A stretch of 34,502 nt of DNA, from contig JAAYDK010000247.1 in the NCBI GenBank assembly GCA_012729295.1, positions 1-34,502 of the forward strand, written 5' to 3'. This DNA is from Spirochaetales bacterium. Its GTDB lineage: Bacteria; Spirochaetota; Spirochaetia; Sphaerochaetales; Sphaerochaetaceae. The position numbers and the translations under genes are program-made. Under the pieces are notes generated by a model. That model was not told the origin of the DNA, made no database searches, and worked only from the letters and a program-made list of their open reading frames with translations. Below, piece after piece: positions 18,528-30,216 of the stretch (the stretch's first letter is position 1; the number at the start of each line of letters is the position of its first letter).

Positions 18528-19608
18528 TTAATGTAAACCTCCCCTCGCAAACCGTATAGGTACTGCACGCTTCCGATTGGATTTCGGAACTATATTGTTC
18601 TCCTGGAAGAAAGGTGAAAAAAGCTTGACTATAATGTCCCAAATATTCAAGAAAAAGCTCTCTTTTTGCCAAATCAAGCTCCAATAAGACATCATCTAGT
18701 AATAGAATCGGATCTTTCTGAGTCTTATTCCGATAGAGGCTGCACTGGGCGATTCTAAAAATCAGCGACGCCAGCCGCAATTGCCCTGTCGATCCGCTGG
18801 ATGCAAACGGTACTTCATTATCCATGATGATGAACTGATCGCGGTGTATGCCGCTTGCGGTCGTCTGTAGCTTACGATCACGCTCGAGAGTCCTCGACAG
18901 TTTATCTGTAACCTGATCTTCATCAATACAATCGTGCCAGCTTGGTTTATATAAGATCGTGATATTTCTTTCACTCTGCGATACGGCTTTATACAGCGCA
19001 GGCAATACCGTGTTGAATTCCTTTACCGCCTCGACTCTTTGGCGTTGTATCTGCATTCCCAAGCGCGCAAGCTGCGAGTCGTAAAGGGGAATCAAAGAAA
19101 GGTAGTCTTCTTTGATTGCTGCGTTCCTTTGTCTCAGTACTGCGCGATAACGGCGAAGATCGTCGAAATACAAGGGATCGTGCATTGACATGGTCTGATC
19201 GAAAAATCGTCGTCTGTTTTCGGGATTTCCACGCACAAACTCGATATCGTCGTGGGAAAAAACGATGCATGGTATGTTATAGATCAAATCTTTACGATCT
19301 TTTACCTCCCGTCCATCGATAAGTATCTCGCGCTTTCCTTCGATAAATCTGAATGAAATGCGTTGATGAGAACCTTCGTCGGTCGAAACAACGGCAGAGA
19401 GTGCGAAGTCACGCTTACTGTGCTTAATGAGTTCTCTAATGTTAGTAGTTTTAAAAGAAGATCCATAGCAAAGGACATAAAGAGCTTCTAGAAAACTAGT
19501 TTTCCCCTGTCCGTTTCCACCGACGAGTACGACACGGGACGCGTCGGTAGGAACCATGGAGTCCTCGAGATTTCTAAAATTCCTAAATCCTACCGATTCG
19601 AAGCGCAT
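18520..19608 (-). CDS. recF: DNA replication and repair protein RecF
   Basis: FRNFRNLE, GGNGQGKTSFLEALYVL, SSGSTGQLRLASLIF, PILLLDDVLLELD. Confidence 0.95.
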   Translation of the reverse strand: MRFESVGFRNFRNLEDSMVPTDASRVVLVGGNGQGKTSFLEALYVLCYGSSFKTTNIRELIKHSKRDFALSAVVSTDEGSHQRISFRFIEGKREILIDGREVKDRKDLIYNIPCIVFSHDDIEFVRGNPENRRRFFDQTMSMHDPLYFDDLRRYRAVLRQRNAAIKEDYLSLIPLYDSQLARLGMQIQRQRVEAVKEFNTVLPALYKAVSQSERNITILYKPSWHDCIDEDQVTDKLSRTLERDRKLQTTASGIHRDQFIIMDNEVPFASSGSTGQLRLASLIFRIAQCSLYRNKTQKDPILLLDDVLLELDLAKRELFLEYLGHYSQAFFTFLPGEQYSSEIQSEACSTYTVCEGRFTLNA

Positions 19609-20711
19609 TAGTCGATCTGCATCGGCATGATGATGTGGAAATAATCTTTTTCAGGATCTGGTTTGACCGTAATCGCACGATTTGATTCGGTAAAGCAGAT
19701 AAGGAAATCTTGTCCTTCCATGACCCGTAAAGGACTAGCCAGGTAAGAGTAGTTAATTGCCAATCGACAACTTGGCCCCATATAGTCACAGCTTACGGTT
19801 TCCTTCGCCTGGCCGAAATCGCTTTCCTCTGAACTGACCGTTACTCCTCCCGCATCGACATCGAGATAGATCCTCTTCGCCTTATTTTCTACTAAAAGCG
19901 ATACTCGTTTTAACGCTTCCTGCATATCGTTGATCGATAGACGGCAGATATTGGTCTGTGTTGCGGGAATTACTCTTCTGTAATTGGGAAATTGTCCTTT
20001 AATTACGCTGCAGTACATGTATTGGCTACCAATTTTTGCAAATATCACCGATTCGGTTACGGCAAGTGAAAGAGTCCCTTCTCCAGTACCGGCTTTTTTC
20101 AACAGTGATAGGAATTTCGCAGGAATAATGGCCCCGGAGAAAGGGTTAATCATTTCCTGAAAGTGCCTGTTTATGAATGAGAGTCTTCTCCCGTCGGTGG
20201 CAACCATGGTCAGCCCCTCGGGATTATGTTCAAGAAATACACCATTCATAAAATATCTTGTCTCATCGTCGCTGATTGCGAAAATGGTCTGATCAATCAT
20301 GTCGTAGATATCTTTCTGACCTATCGTAAACCACTCTGAATTTCCTGCTTCTTCAAGTGCCGGGAACTTATCGGAACTGATGGTTCTGAGCTCAAAATTG
20401 ATAGAGTTTTTTTCTGGATGAATAAAGAGCTTGTCTCCGATTTCTTCAAATACGGTATGCTCATCAGGTAGAGCTCTCAGGATACTTAGAAACTTATCGC
20501 AAAAGACCGTCGTGCTTCCCTCTTCGATAGTCTCTACGTCGATAATACTTTTAAACCCTATTTTCTGATCGGTAGCCTTTATCACGAGTGAATTACCATG
20601 CGTCTCGAGCAGTACATTTGAAACGATCGTCAGGGTATTTCTCTGAGATGTGAATTCGAGGGCAAGTACGATCTCTTTCAACAGCGTATTTCTCTGGCAG
20701 GCGAATTTCAT
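19608..20711 (-). CDS. dnaN: DNA polymerase III beta subunit (sliding clamp)
   Basis: MKFACQRNTLLKEIVLALEFTSQRNTLTIVSNVLLE, RYFMNGVFLEH, MVATDGRRLSF; between dnaA and recF. Confidence 0.95.
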   Translation of the reverse strand: MKFACQRNTLLKEIVLALEFTSQRNTLTIVSNVLLETHGNSLVIKATDQKIGFKSIIDVETIEEGSTTVFCDKFLSILRALPDEHTVFEEIGDKLFIHPEKNSINFELRTISSDKFPALEEAGNSEWFTIGQKDIYDMIDQTIFAISDDETRYFMNGVFLEHNPEGLTMVATDGRRLSFINRHFQEMINPFSGAIIPAKFLSLLKKAGTGEGTLSLAVTESVIFAKIGSQYMYCSVIKGQFPNYRRVIPATQTNICRLSINDMQEALKRVSLLVENKAKRIYLDVDAGGVTVSSEESDFGQAKETVSCDYMGPSCRLAINYSYLASPLRVMEGQDFLICFTESNRAITVKPDPEKDYFHIIMPMQID

Positions 20712-20739
20712 CTTATAACTCCTCTACTATATAATACAG

Positions 20740-20909
20740 TAATCGTAGTAATAATAGCATGAAAACTGTGGATAAAAGCAATAAATGTATACTTGAGAAA
20801 CTGATGATTCAAGGAAAACTTGTGCAATACATACCGTTTTTATCCACAGCTTATCCAGAATTTCCACAAGCAGCGGAGTTATCCCCTTTTGATCCACCGG
20901 TTATCCTCA
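20740..20909. promoter_or_regulatory. oriC: Candidate oriC: DnaA-trio-like triplets plus DnaA boxes
   Basis: TAATCGTAGTAATAATAG 20740-20757; TGTGGATAA 20767-20775; TTATCCACA 20840-20848; TTATCCAGA 20851-20859; TTATCCCCT 20879-20887; TTATCCTCA 20901-20909; all in the dnaN-dnaA intergenic region. Confidence 0.85.
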
Positions 20910-20924
20910 GTTCATCAACAAGTT

Positions 20925-22337
20925 TTATTTTTCTCTTTTATAATCCTGTATCCTTCGCATAATCAGCTGAACCGAGTCATTTATTTTCGAATCACTGCTA
21001 ATCAGCCCTTCTATTCTCTGGATTGAATGCATTACCGTCGTATGATCTCTTCCTCCGAACTCATAACCGATTTCCGTCGTTGAAAAATCGGTAATATCCC
21101 TGGCTATATACATGGCGACCTGTCTGGGAAGAACAACTGATTTCGTACGTTTTTTTCCTTTTAGGTCGTATGGCGAAATGTTGAAATATTCGGCAACAAT
21201 TCTAATGATTGAATCGACGGGAAGCGTTTGATCTTTCGATGACGAAAGCGTTCCTTTTAGCTGATCGCGGGCGATGTCTAGCGTGATTTCTTTTCCCAAC
21301 AGTTCACTGTATGCAATGAGTTTCATTAAAGAGGATTCTAAATCCCGTACGTTGGTATTTACGTTTCGGCTGATAAAATCCAGAACCTCTTCGCTCATCG
21401 TACTTTCTTTTTCCTGACACTTCCTATGAAGAATCGCCAACCTGGTCTCGAAATCCGGCGGTTGCAGGTCCACGTTTATACCACGTGTAAATCTATTTTT
21501 CAGACGGTCGGCGATATCCTGCAATTCGTGTATCGGCCTGTCGCAGGTAAAGACCAGCTGCTTGTTGGCTTCAAACAGGTTATTGAAGACGTGAAACAAT
21601 TCTTCCTGTGTAGAATCCTTTTTCTGGAGAAAATGAATATCGTCGATAAGCAATACATCGGCTTTACGATATTTGTTTCTAAACTGGGGAGTCTTTTTTT
21701 CAGGAATCGCCTGAATAAATTCATTGGTAAACATTTCGGCGGTCACATAGACTACCTGGAGTTCCGGGGTGGTTTCCTGAATATAATTACCTATCGACTG
21801 AATCAGATGGGTTTTTCCCAAACCTACCCCACCGTAGATCAGACACGGATTGTAGCTGACCCCCGGATTTTTCGCGATTGCTAGAGAAACGTTATAAGCG
21901 AAAATGCTGTTGTCTCCCACAACGAAAGAATCAAACTGATAATTCGGATTGATGTTCGGATCTCGAGGTTTTTTTTGAGGTGCGGCAAGCGGTTGTCCGG
22001 TCGGAACGTGCCGCCCCGGTTTCTTCTTGTCATGTTCCGCTACATCTTTGTTCAGCTTATCTTGTTCTTCATCGCTTAACTTGCGAACGATCATATCGAC
22101 TTCGATGTGCTCACCGACCAGTTCATCAAGAATTTCAGATATTTTTTGCTTGTACTGGGCACTTACATAATCACGAATAAACAACGATGGAACAGCTAGA
22201 ACTAGCTTGCGATTTTCTGATCCCGCGTAAGAAATCCTGTTCAACCACGTGATGTTTTCTTGTTCCGAGAGGACTGACTGTAATCTGGTAACTATTTCAT
22301 TCCAGAATACGCTGTAGTTGAATTTTTCCTGCGACAT
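20925..22337 (-). CDS. dnaA: Chromosomal replication initiator protein DnaA
   Basis: GGVGLGKTHLIQSIGN, DVLLIDDIHFL, GGRDHTTVMHSIQRIE. ORF track starts at 22373; Met at 22337 (MSQEKFNYSVFWNEI) preferred. Confidence 0.97.
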   Translation of the reverse strand: MSQEKFNYSVFWNEIVTRLQSVLSEQENITWLNRISYAGSENRKLVLAVPSLFIRDYVSAQYKQKISEILDELVGEHIEVDMIVRKLSDEEQDKLNKDVAEHDKKKPGRHVPTGQPLAAPQKKPRDPNINPNYQFDSFVVGDNSIFAYNVSLAIAKNPGVSYNPCLIYGGVGLGKTHLIQSIGNYIQETTPELQVVYVTAEMFTNEFIQAIPEKKTPQFRNKYRKADVLLIDDIHFLQKKDSTQEELFHVFNNLFEANKQLVFTCDRPIHELQDIADRLKNRFTRGINVDLQPPDFETRLAILHRKCQEKESTMSEEVLDFISRNVNTNVRDLESSLMKLIAYSELLGKEITLDIARDQLKGTLSSSKDQTLPVDSIIRIVAEYFNISPYDLKGKKRTKSVVLPRQVAMYIARDITDFSTTEIGYEFGGRDHTTVMHSIQRIEGLISSDSKINDSVQLIMRRIQDYKREK

Positions 22338-22526
22338 GCCTTGTATCTTACCCCACAGAAATATCCTTGGCAAGCTAAAAGCCTATCGGTACCGAATTCT
22401 TATGAAAATATAATATAATTGATTATATAATATATAGATAAAAAGAGAACAATTTCATCAGGCTTACTTTACATTCAATCAAAAACATGATACTATTATG
22501 CGGTATCACATTCTCATATCTTATAA

Positions 22527-24518
<1,992 letters not shown>

Positions 24519-24535
24519 GGATCGAGGAATAGATA

Positions 24536-27049
24536 ATGGAAGAGACAGTAAGCAAAATTTTTCAGACAAATATTGAAGAGGAGATGAAAACCTCTTATCT
24601 CAATTATGCGATGTCCGTTATAGTCAGCAGGGCCCTGCCCGATGTTCGTGACGGGCTCAAACCTGTTCATAGAAGAATTCTTTACGATATGTACGAGATG
24701 GGGCTGCGGTTTAATACGCCGTTCAAAAAAGCCGCAAGAATTGTCGGTGACGTACTTGGTAAATACCATCCCCACGGTGACGCGTCGGTGTATGATGCGC
24801 TGGTTCGTTTAGCACAGGACTTCTCTCTTCGCTACCCGGTGGTAAAGCCCCAGGGGAACTTTGGCTCTATTGATGGAGATCCTGCTGCAGCCATGCGGTA
24901 TACGGAAGCCAAGATGAGCCGGATAGGTGAGGAGATGCTCAACGATATCCAGAAGGAAACCGTTGATTTTATTCCTAACTATGATGATTCGTTGCTTGAG
25001 CCTCATGTTTTACCCGCTTCAGTTCCGTTTCTATTGATTAACGGAACTAGTGGAATCGCAGTCGGCATGGCCACGAATATGGCCCCTCATAACCTTACGG
25101 AAGCCTGTAACGCAATTGCAGCCTATATCGACAATCCTTCGATTACACTCGAAGAGCTGATGGAGCATATCAAAGGACCCGACTTCCCTACTGCAGGAAT
25201 CATTTGCGGAAGAAGCGGAATTGTAAACGCATTTTCCACAGGAAGGGGAAAAATCGTAGTTCGCGGGAAGTACGAGATCGAGGAATCCGACAACGGTAAG
25301 GTTCAAATTATCTATAACGAGTTGCCGTATCAAGTTAACAAAGCCGAATTAGTAAAGAGAATCTCGGAGCTGAAAAAAGAAGAAATTCCCGGGATTTCAG
25401 AAGTTAGAGACGAATCCGACCGTGACGGAATCCGTCTGGTTGTCGAACTGAAGCGAGGTGCCGTTGCGAAGGTCGTGGTGAACAAATTATTTGTCCACAC
25501 TCCCCTTCAGACCAACTTCAATGTAAACAGTCTTGCCTTGGTCAACGGCAAACCCCAGGTTTTGACCCTAATCGATATGATTCGGCATTTTGTCGATCAT
25601 CGCGAACAAGTTATCACAAGAAGAACCCAGTATGATTTGAAAAAGGCCGAAGAACGTGCACATATCCTTGAAGGGCTGAAAATCGGATTAGACAATATCG
25701 ATGAAGTGATAAAAATTATTCGTGAATCGGAGAACAACGAAATAGCAAGTCAAAACCTGATGAGCCGCTTCTCGTTGACGAAACTTCAATCTGACGCGAT
25801 TATCGACATGAAGCTGGGACGTCTGTCTCATCTTGAAACTGAAAAGATTCTCCAAGAGCTCGGCGAATTGTTGCAAAAGATTGCATATTACAAGGAAGTG
25901 CTATCTGATAGGACAAAGGTTCTGGGAGTCGTAAAGTCCGAGATTCTAGAAATCAGTGCTAAATACGGAGACCGAAGAAGAACCGAAATACTTCAGGACG
26001 AGTTGGGGCAGATGAGTGACGAAGACTTCATCAAGGAAGAAGATGTTGTTGTTGTTATTTCAAATAAAGGTTTTGTGAAGCGAGTCCCCGTAGAAGAGTA
26101 CAGGAGCCAGGGACGAGGTGGTAAGGGGGTGCGTGGTATTACCCTTAGAAACGAAGATTTTATCCAACACTTGTTTATCGCTTCCACACATGAGTATGTA
26201 ATGTTTGTTACTTCGGCAGGAAAGGCATATTGGATTAAGGTCCACGAACTGCCAATCGGCTCAAAAACATCGAAAGGAGATTCGATTAAATCTATCCTTC
26301 CTCTTGTAGAAGGAGAAGAAATTACTTCAATCATTAACTTCAAAGAATTCGATGAAGAATTGTATTTGCTTATGGTAACAAGAGATGGAGTTGCTAAAAA
26401 AGTAAATCTACCGTTATTTAAAAATGCAAAGACTAGAGGAATTACTGCAATATTCCTTGATGAGGGCGATGTATTGATGAATTGCGAACTTGTTAATGAG
26501 TTTAATGATTGCATGGTGATTACCAAAAAGGGCAAAGGCTTGCGCTTTCAAAACAGCGACGTCAGAGCTATGGGAAGAGCTTCTAGAGGGGTTAAAGGTA
26601 TTAATCTAGCCGAGGATGACGAAGTTGTGGGTCTGTTAAAGGTCGACGACGATAAACGAATTATGATGATTACCGAGAATGGTCAGGGCAAGCAAGTTCA
26701 TTTCGATGAATTTAGAACCCATAGACGCGGAACCATGGGTCAGAAGATTTATACATTTAGGGAAAAAACAGGATACATAGTTGGTGCACTAGCTGTAGAT
26801 GATAGCCAGGATATCGTATGTATAACACAACTCGGGCAATCGATTAGAATTCCAGTTTCCTCAATTTCAATACAAGGGGCGTATGCATCGGGAGTCATTA
26901 TCACTAAGTTAAAAGATAAGGATGTAATTGTCGCAATTGCTACTGCTGATGCAGAGAAGGAAGAAGATTTGTCCGATGAAGAGCTCGATGACCAGGGAAT
27001 TGAAAGAATTGATGTTGACCAGACTTCATCTGGCGATGATGATCTTTAG
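24536..27049 (+). CDS. gyrA: DNA gyrase subunit A
   Basis: [56 protein letters not shown], GyrA-box-like QGRGGKG; adjacent to gyrB. Confidence 0.96.
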   Translation: MEETVSKIFQTNIEEEMKTSYLNYAMSVIVSRALPDVRDGLKPVHRRILYDMYEMGLRFNTPFKKAARIVGDVLGKYHPHGDASVYDALVRLAQDFSLRYPVVKPQGNFGSIDGDPAAAMRYTEAKMSRIGEEMLNDIQKETVDFIPNYDDSLLEPHVLPASVPFLLINGTSGIAVGMATNMAPHNLTEACNAIAAYIDNPSITLEELMEHIKGPDFPTAGIICGRSGIVNAFSTGRGKIVVRGKYEIEESDNGKVQIIYNELPYQVNKAELVKRISELKKEEIPGISEVRDESDRDGIRLVVELKRGAVAKVVVNKLFVHTPLQTNFNVNSLALVNGKPQVLTLIDMIRHFVDHREQVITRRTQYDLKKAEERAHILEGLKIGLDNIDEVIKIIRESENNEIASQNLMSRFSLTKLQSDAIIDMKLGRLSHLETEKILQELGELLQKIAYYKEVLSDRTKVLGVVKSEILEISAKYGDRRRTEILQDELGQMSDEDFIKEEDVVVVISNKGFVKRVPVEEYRSQGRGGKGVRGITLRNEDFIQHLFIASTHEYVMFVTSAGKAYWIKVHELPIGSKTSKGDSIKSILPLVEGEEITSIINFKEFDEELYLLMVTRDGVAKKVNLPLFKNAKTRGITAIFLDEGDVLMNCELVNEFNDCMVITKKGKGLRFQNSDVRAMGRASRGVKGINLAEDDEVVGLLKVDDDKRIMMITENGQGKQVHFDEFRTHRRGTMGQKIYTFREKTGYIVGALAVDDSQDIVCITQLGQSIRIPVSSISIQGAYASGVIITKLKDKDVIVAIATADAEKEEDLSDEELDDQGIERIDVDQTSSGDDDL

Positions 27050-27072
27050 ATGTGAGCGCGTATGAATATGTG

Positions 27073-27095
27073 TAAGGCCGGCAATGCCGGCCTTA
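27073..27095. terminator. GC-rich stem-loop after gyrA (no following T-run)
   Basis: TAAGGCCGGC-AAT-GCCGGCCTTA. Confidence 0.5.
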
Positions 27096-27108
27096 TGTAT
27101 GACTAAAA

Positions 27109-27124
27109 TGTTTCACGTGAAACA
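27109..27124. promoter_or_regulatory. parS: parS site 1
   Basis: Perfect 16-bp palindrome TGTTTCACGTGAAACA. Confidence 0.95.
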
Positions 27125-27129
27125 ATGAT

Positions 27130-27164
27130 AAAAAATGGAGCCGTTTATGCGGCTCCACTTTTTT
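27130..27164. terminator. Bidirectional intrinsic terminator
   Basis: AAAAAATGGAGCCG-TTTATG-CGGCTCCACTTTTTT between convergent gyrA and the nfuA-like gene. Confidence 0.85.
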
Positions 27165-27197
27165 AACAATCGTAACTATCCGAAGATTTGTGCAGAT

Positions 27198-27213
27198 TGT
27201 TTCACGTGAAACA
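27198..27213. promoter_or_regulatory. parS: parS site 2
   Basis: Perfect 16-bp palindrome TGTTTCACGTGAAACA. Confidence 0.95.
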
Positions 27214-27219
27214 TCCTGA

Positions 27220-27447
27220 TTACAGATTGTTGACCGAACTGATAGTCAAATTTGGATCGACGACACTTCGAATGTAACGTTCGACACCGTTCTTCAAAGT
27301 CATCTGAGACATAGGGCATCCAGCACAGGATCCGACAAGACGTACAAATACGTTATTGCCTTCTAGTTTGACAAACTCTATATCTCCACCGTCGTTTTGC
27401 AGATCGGGACGAATATCTTCGATTGCAGCCTTAACTTTATCTTCCAT
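27220..27447 (-). CDS. NifU C-terminal-like Fe-S scaffold protein
   Basis: 75 aa; IRPDLQNDGGDIEFV, VRLVGSCAGCPMSQMTLKNGVE. Confidence 0.9.
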   Translation of the reverse strand: MEDKVKAAIEDIRPDLQNDGGDIEFVKLEGNNVFVRLVGSCAGCPMSQMTLKNGVERYIRSVVDPNLTISSVNNL

Positions 27448-27565
27448 GAAATCCTCCTACGATTGGATAAAGAGAAGATACATCGTAGTGTGTTAAAAGG
27501 TCAAGGGTAACGAATATTAGGACAAAGGAAGTGACAATACGAAAAAGATTCGTTATAGTAAAAAC

Positions 27566-28324
27566 ATGGCTGCTAAACGAATAATATTTGCCAATCAAAA
27601 AGGCGGAGTTGGAAAAACTACGTCGGTTGTAAATTTAGGAGCATATTTAGCCCAAATGGGTAAAAAAGTGCTATTATTGGATCTCGATTCCCAGGGAAAT
27701 ATGACCAGTGCCGTATCTGGTGACAGCAGGAAACCCGGGGCATACGAAGTGATTATTGGAAAATGTACGGCTCGAGAAGCGTATCAGACAACACCTGTAA
27801 AAAATCTCTATGCTATAGGTGGGAACATAAATTTAGCTGGTTTAAACGTCGAATTGGTGAATGAGCTGGCACGTGAATTCTTTTTAAAAAATGCCTTGGA
27901 CAGTGTAGATAACGAATGGGATTATATTATTGCAGATTGCCCTCCATCGTTAGGATTGGTAACAATCAATGCGATGTGCTGGGCTCAACATGTAATAATC
28001 CCTATGCAGTGTGAATATTTTGCCATGGAAGGTCTCAATTTGCTAATGAGAACCATCGGTAATGTAAAAAAGCAACTGAATCCACATTTAGAGGTGCTTG
28101 GTATCGTATTTACGATGTACACGACTAGAACTCGGCTTGCCAATGACGTTGTCGATGATGTTTCTACGTATTTTTCGGAGCAAGTCTTCAATACGCGGAT
28201 TCCAAGGAATGTAAGACTTTCTGAAGCTCCGTCGCATGGTTTGCCGATTAATGTTTACGACGCCAGTAGCGCTGGTGCAAAAAGTTATGAAAGTCTCGCA
28301 GAGGAGGTACTCAAACGTGTCTAA
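27566..28324 (+). CDS. parA: Chromosome partitioning ATPase ParA/Soj
   Basis: ANQKGGVGKTTSVVNLGAYLA, LLLDLDSQGN, DYIIADCPPSLGLVTINA, RNVRLSEAPSHG. Confidence 0.95.
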   Translation: MAAKRIIFANQKGGVGKTTSVVNLGAYLAQMGKKVLLLDLDSQGNMTSAVSGDSRKPGAYEVIIGKCTAREAYQTTPVKNLYAIGGNINLAGLNVELVNELAREFFLKNALDSVDNEWDYIIADCPPSLGLVTINAMCWAQHVIIPMQCEYFAMEGLNLLMRTIGNVKKQLNPHLEVLGIVFTMYTTRTRLANDVVDDVSTYFSEQVFNTRIPRNVRLSEAPSHGLPINVYDASSAGAKSYESLAEEVLKRV

Positions 28325-29246
28325 CTCCATAGGAAAAAAACATGGGTTGGGGAAGGGCATCGGTGCTTTGATGGATGATTACTCTTTCGAAGCCGTATTT
28401 CCCTCGCAAAACGGTTCTAAACAGCAGAACGGGCAAAGTTACGAGATTATGGACATAAATAAGGTACGCCCGAATCCTAATCAGCCACGGAAACAATTCG
28501 ATCCCGATACACTCGAGGAACTCGCAGAATCGATTCGAAACCAGGGGATACTCCAGCCACTGCTCGTTGAACGAGTTTCCGATGATGAATATATCATTGT
28601 TGCAGGAGAACGGAGATATCGTGCAGCATTATTATTGGGACTCGATAAAGTACCTGTGATTATTAAGAGTTTTTCTGAGCTGCAGAGACTTGAAGTTTCT
28701 TTGATAGAAAATATTCAACGCGAAAATCTCAACCCGGTAGATGAAGCGAAAGCTTATTTTTATCTGCTTGAACAAGCAGAAATTAAGCAAGAAGACCTTG
28801 CACAGCGTGTGGGGAAAAAACGATCAACGATAGCCAATTCGATACGGCTATTACAGTTACCAAAAATGATGCAGGACTCACTCGTGAGCGGAGATATTAC
28901 TCCTGGTCATGCTCGAGCGATTCTCTCGGTCATTAATCCTGCAGATCAAATAGTGCTGTATAGAAAAATTCTCGATGGCAATATTTCGGTCAGAACTACT
29001 GAAAAACTTGCTGCTGATTTGAATTCCGGAAAACGTGCGGCTTCAAATAAGAAAAGCGCAAAGCAAGCGATGAAGAGTGCGGATATATTGGCGATTGAGA
29101 CGAAATTTCTGGACGTGCTTGGTACAAGGGTTGAGTTAAAAGGAAACTTGAAGCGTGGGAAAATCGAGATATCATATCACTCGATGGAAGATCTCGAACG
29201 GCTTTACGAATTATTATCCCCAGAAGATACATTATTTGGAATATAA
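28317..29246 (+). CDS. parB: Chromosome partitioning protein ParB/Spo0J
   Basis: GTG start at 28317 overlapping the parA stop (GTGTCTAA); [72 protein letters not shown]. Confidence 0.93.
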   Translation: MSNSIGKKHGLGKGIGALMDDYSFEAVFPSQNGSKQQNGQSYEIMDINKVRPNPNQPRKQFDPDTLEELAESIRNQGILQPLLVERVSDDEYIIVAGERRYRAALLLGLDKVPVIIKSFSELQRLEVSLIENIQRENLNPVDEAKAYFYLLEQAEIKQEDLAQRVGKKRSTIANSIRLLQLPKMMQDSLVSGDITPGHARAILSVINPADQIVLYRKILDGNISVRTTEKLAADLNSGKRAASNKKSAKQAMKSADILAIETKFLDVLGTRVELKGNLKRGKIEISYHSMEDLERLYELLSPEDTLFGI

Positions 29247-29259
29247 CAAGGAAATACTG

Positions 29260-30207
29260 ATGATAAAAGAAAATAAAAACGGCCTCTATGCATGTATTCA
29301 TACAAATAGGGGTGATATTATCGTACAATTAGAACTTGAAAAAACCCCGATGACCGTTGCAAATTTTGTCGGATTGGCCGAAGGTGCGTTAAATTTAAAA
29401 GCTCCCGGAACCCCCTATTACGACGGATTAAAGTTTCATCGCGTAATTCACGATTTTATGATCCAGGGAGGAGATCCTCTCGGAAACGGATCGGGAGGAC
29501 CAGGATATACGTTTCCCGATGAATTTCATCCCGAATTGAAACATTCGGGCCCTGGGACCCTTTCAATGGCGAATGCAGGTCCGGGTACCAATGGCAGTCA
29601 ATTCTTCATTACCCACGTCGAAACTGCTTGGCTCGATGGAAAACATACTGTATTTGGACGTGTTATCGAAGGGCAGCCTATTGTTGATGCAATTCAGCAA
29701 GGAGATGTAATTCATTCTGTAAGGATAGAACGCTATGGGGCCACTGCAGAGGCCTTTTCAGTGACCAAAGAAAGTTTTGCCGAAGAAGTTATAAAGGCAC
29801 AGAATGTACTGGAAGAACGTCGGGCGAAGGCTCTGAAGATATTGAAACAGGAAATTAAAAATCGTTGGCCGGATGCAAAGAAAACTCGTAGCGGACTCAG
29901 GTATGTGGTATTAAAAGAGGGCACGGGAACGGCAACTCCAAAAAATGGTAAGACAGTTTCCGTTCATTATACCGGAACGTTGCTCAATGGGAAAATGTTC
30001 GACAGCTCAGTACACCGTGGAGCTCCTGCAACTTTCCAGGTAGGCCAGGTAATAGAAGGATGGAATGAAGCTTTGGTAACCATGCGTAAGGGAGAAAAGC
30101 GGACGCTCATTATTCCTCCTGAACTCGGTTATGGAGAGCATGGGTATCCCGGGGTAATCCCTCCTAATTCTTATTTGATTTTCGATGTCGAACTTATAGA
30201 ATTCTAG
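29260..30207 (+). CDS. Cyclophilin-FKBP fusion peptidyl-prolyl isomerase
   Basis: Start at ATG 29260. N-terminus [51 protein letters not shown]-terminus [46 protein letters not shown]. Confidence 0.92.
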   Translation: MIKENKNGLYACIHTNRGDIIVQLELEKTPMTVANFVGLAEGALNLKAPGTPYYDGLKFHRVIHDFMIQGGDPLGNGSGGPGYTFPDEFHPELKHSGPGTLSMANAGPGTNGSQFFITHVETAWLDGKHTVFGRVIEGQPIVDAIQQGDVIHSVRIERYGATAEAFSVTKESFAEEVIKAQNVLEERRAKALKILKQEIKNRWPDAKKTRSGLRYVVLKEGTGTATPKNGKTVSVHYTGTLLNGKMFDSSVHRGAPATFQVGQVIEGWNEALVTMRKGEKRTLIIPPELGYGEHGYPGVIPPNSYLIFDVELIEF

Positions 30208-30216
30208 GAGGCCTTT

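Noticed and set aside
25993-26535. 180-aa antisense ORF opposite gyrA
   Set aside because: Low-complexity Ser/Thr/Pro-rich translation typical of the antisense of coding sequence; gyrA is unambiguous.
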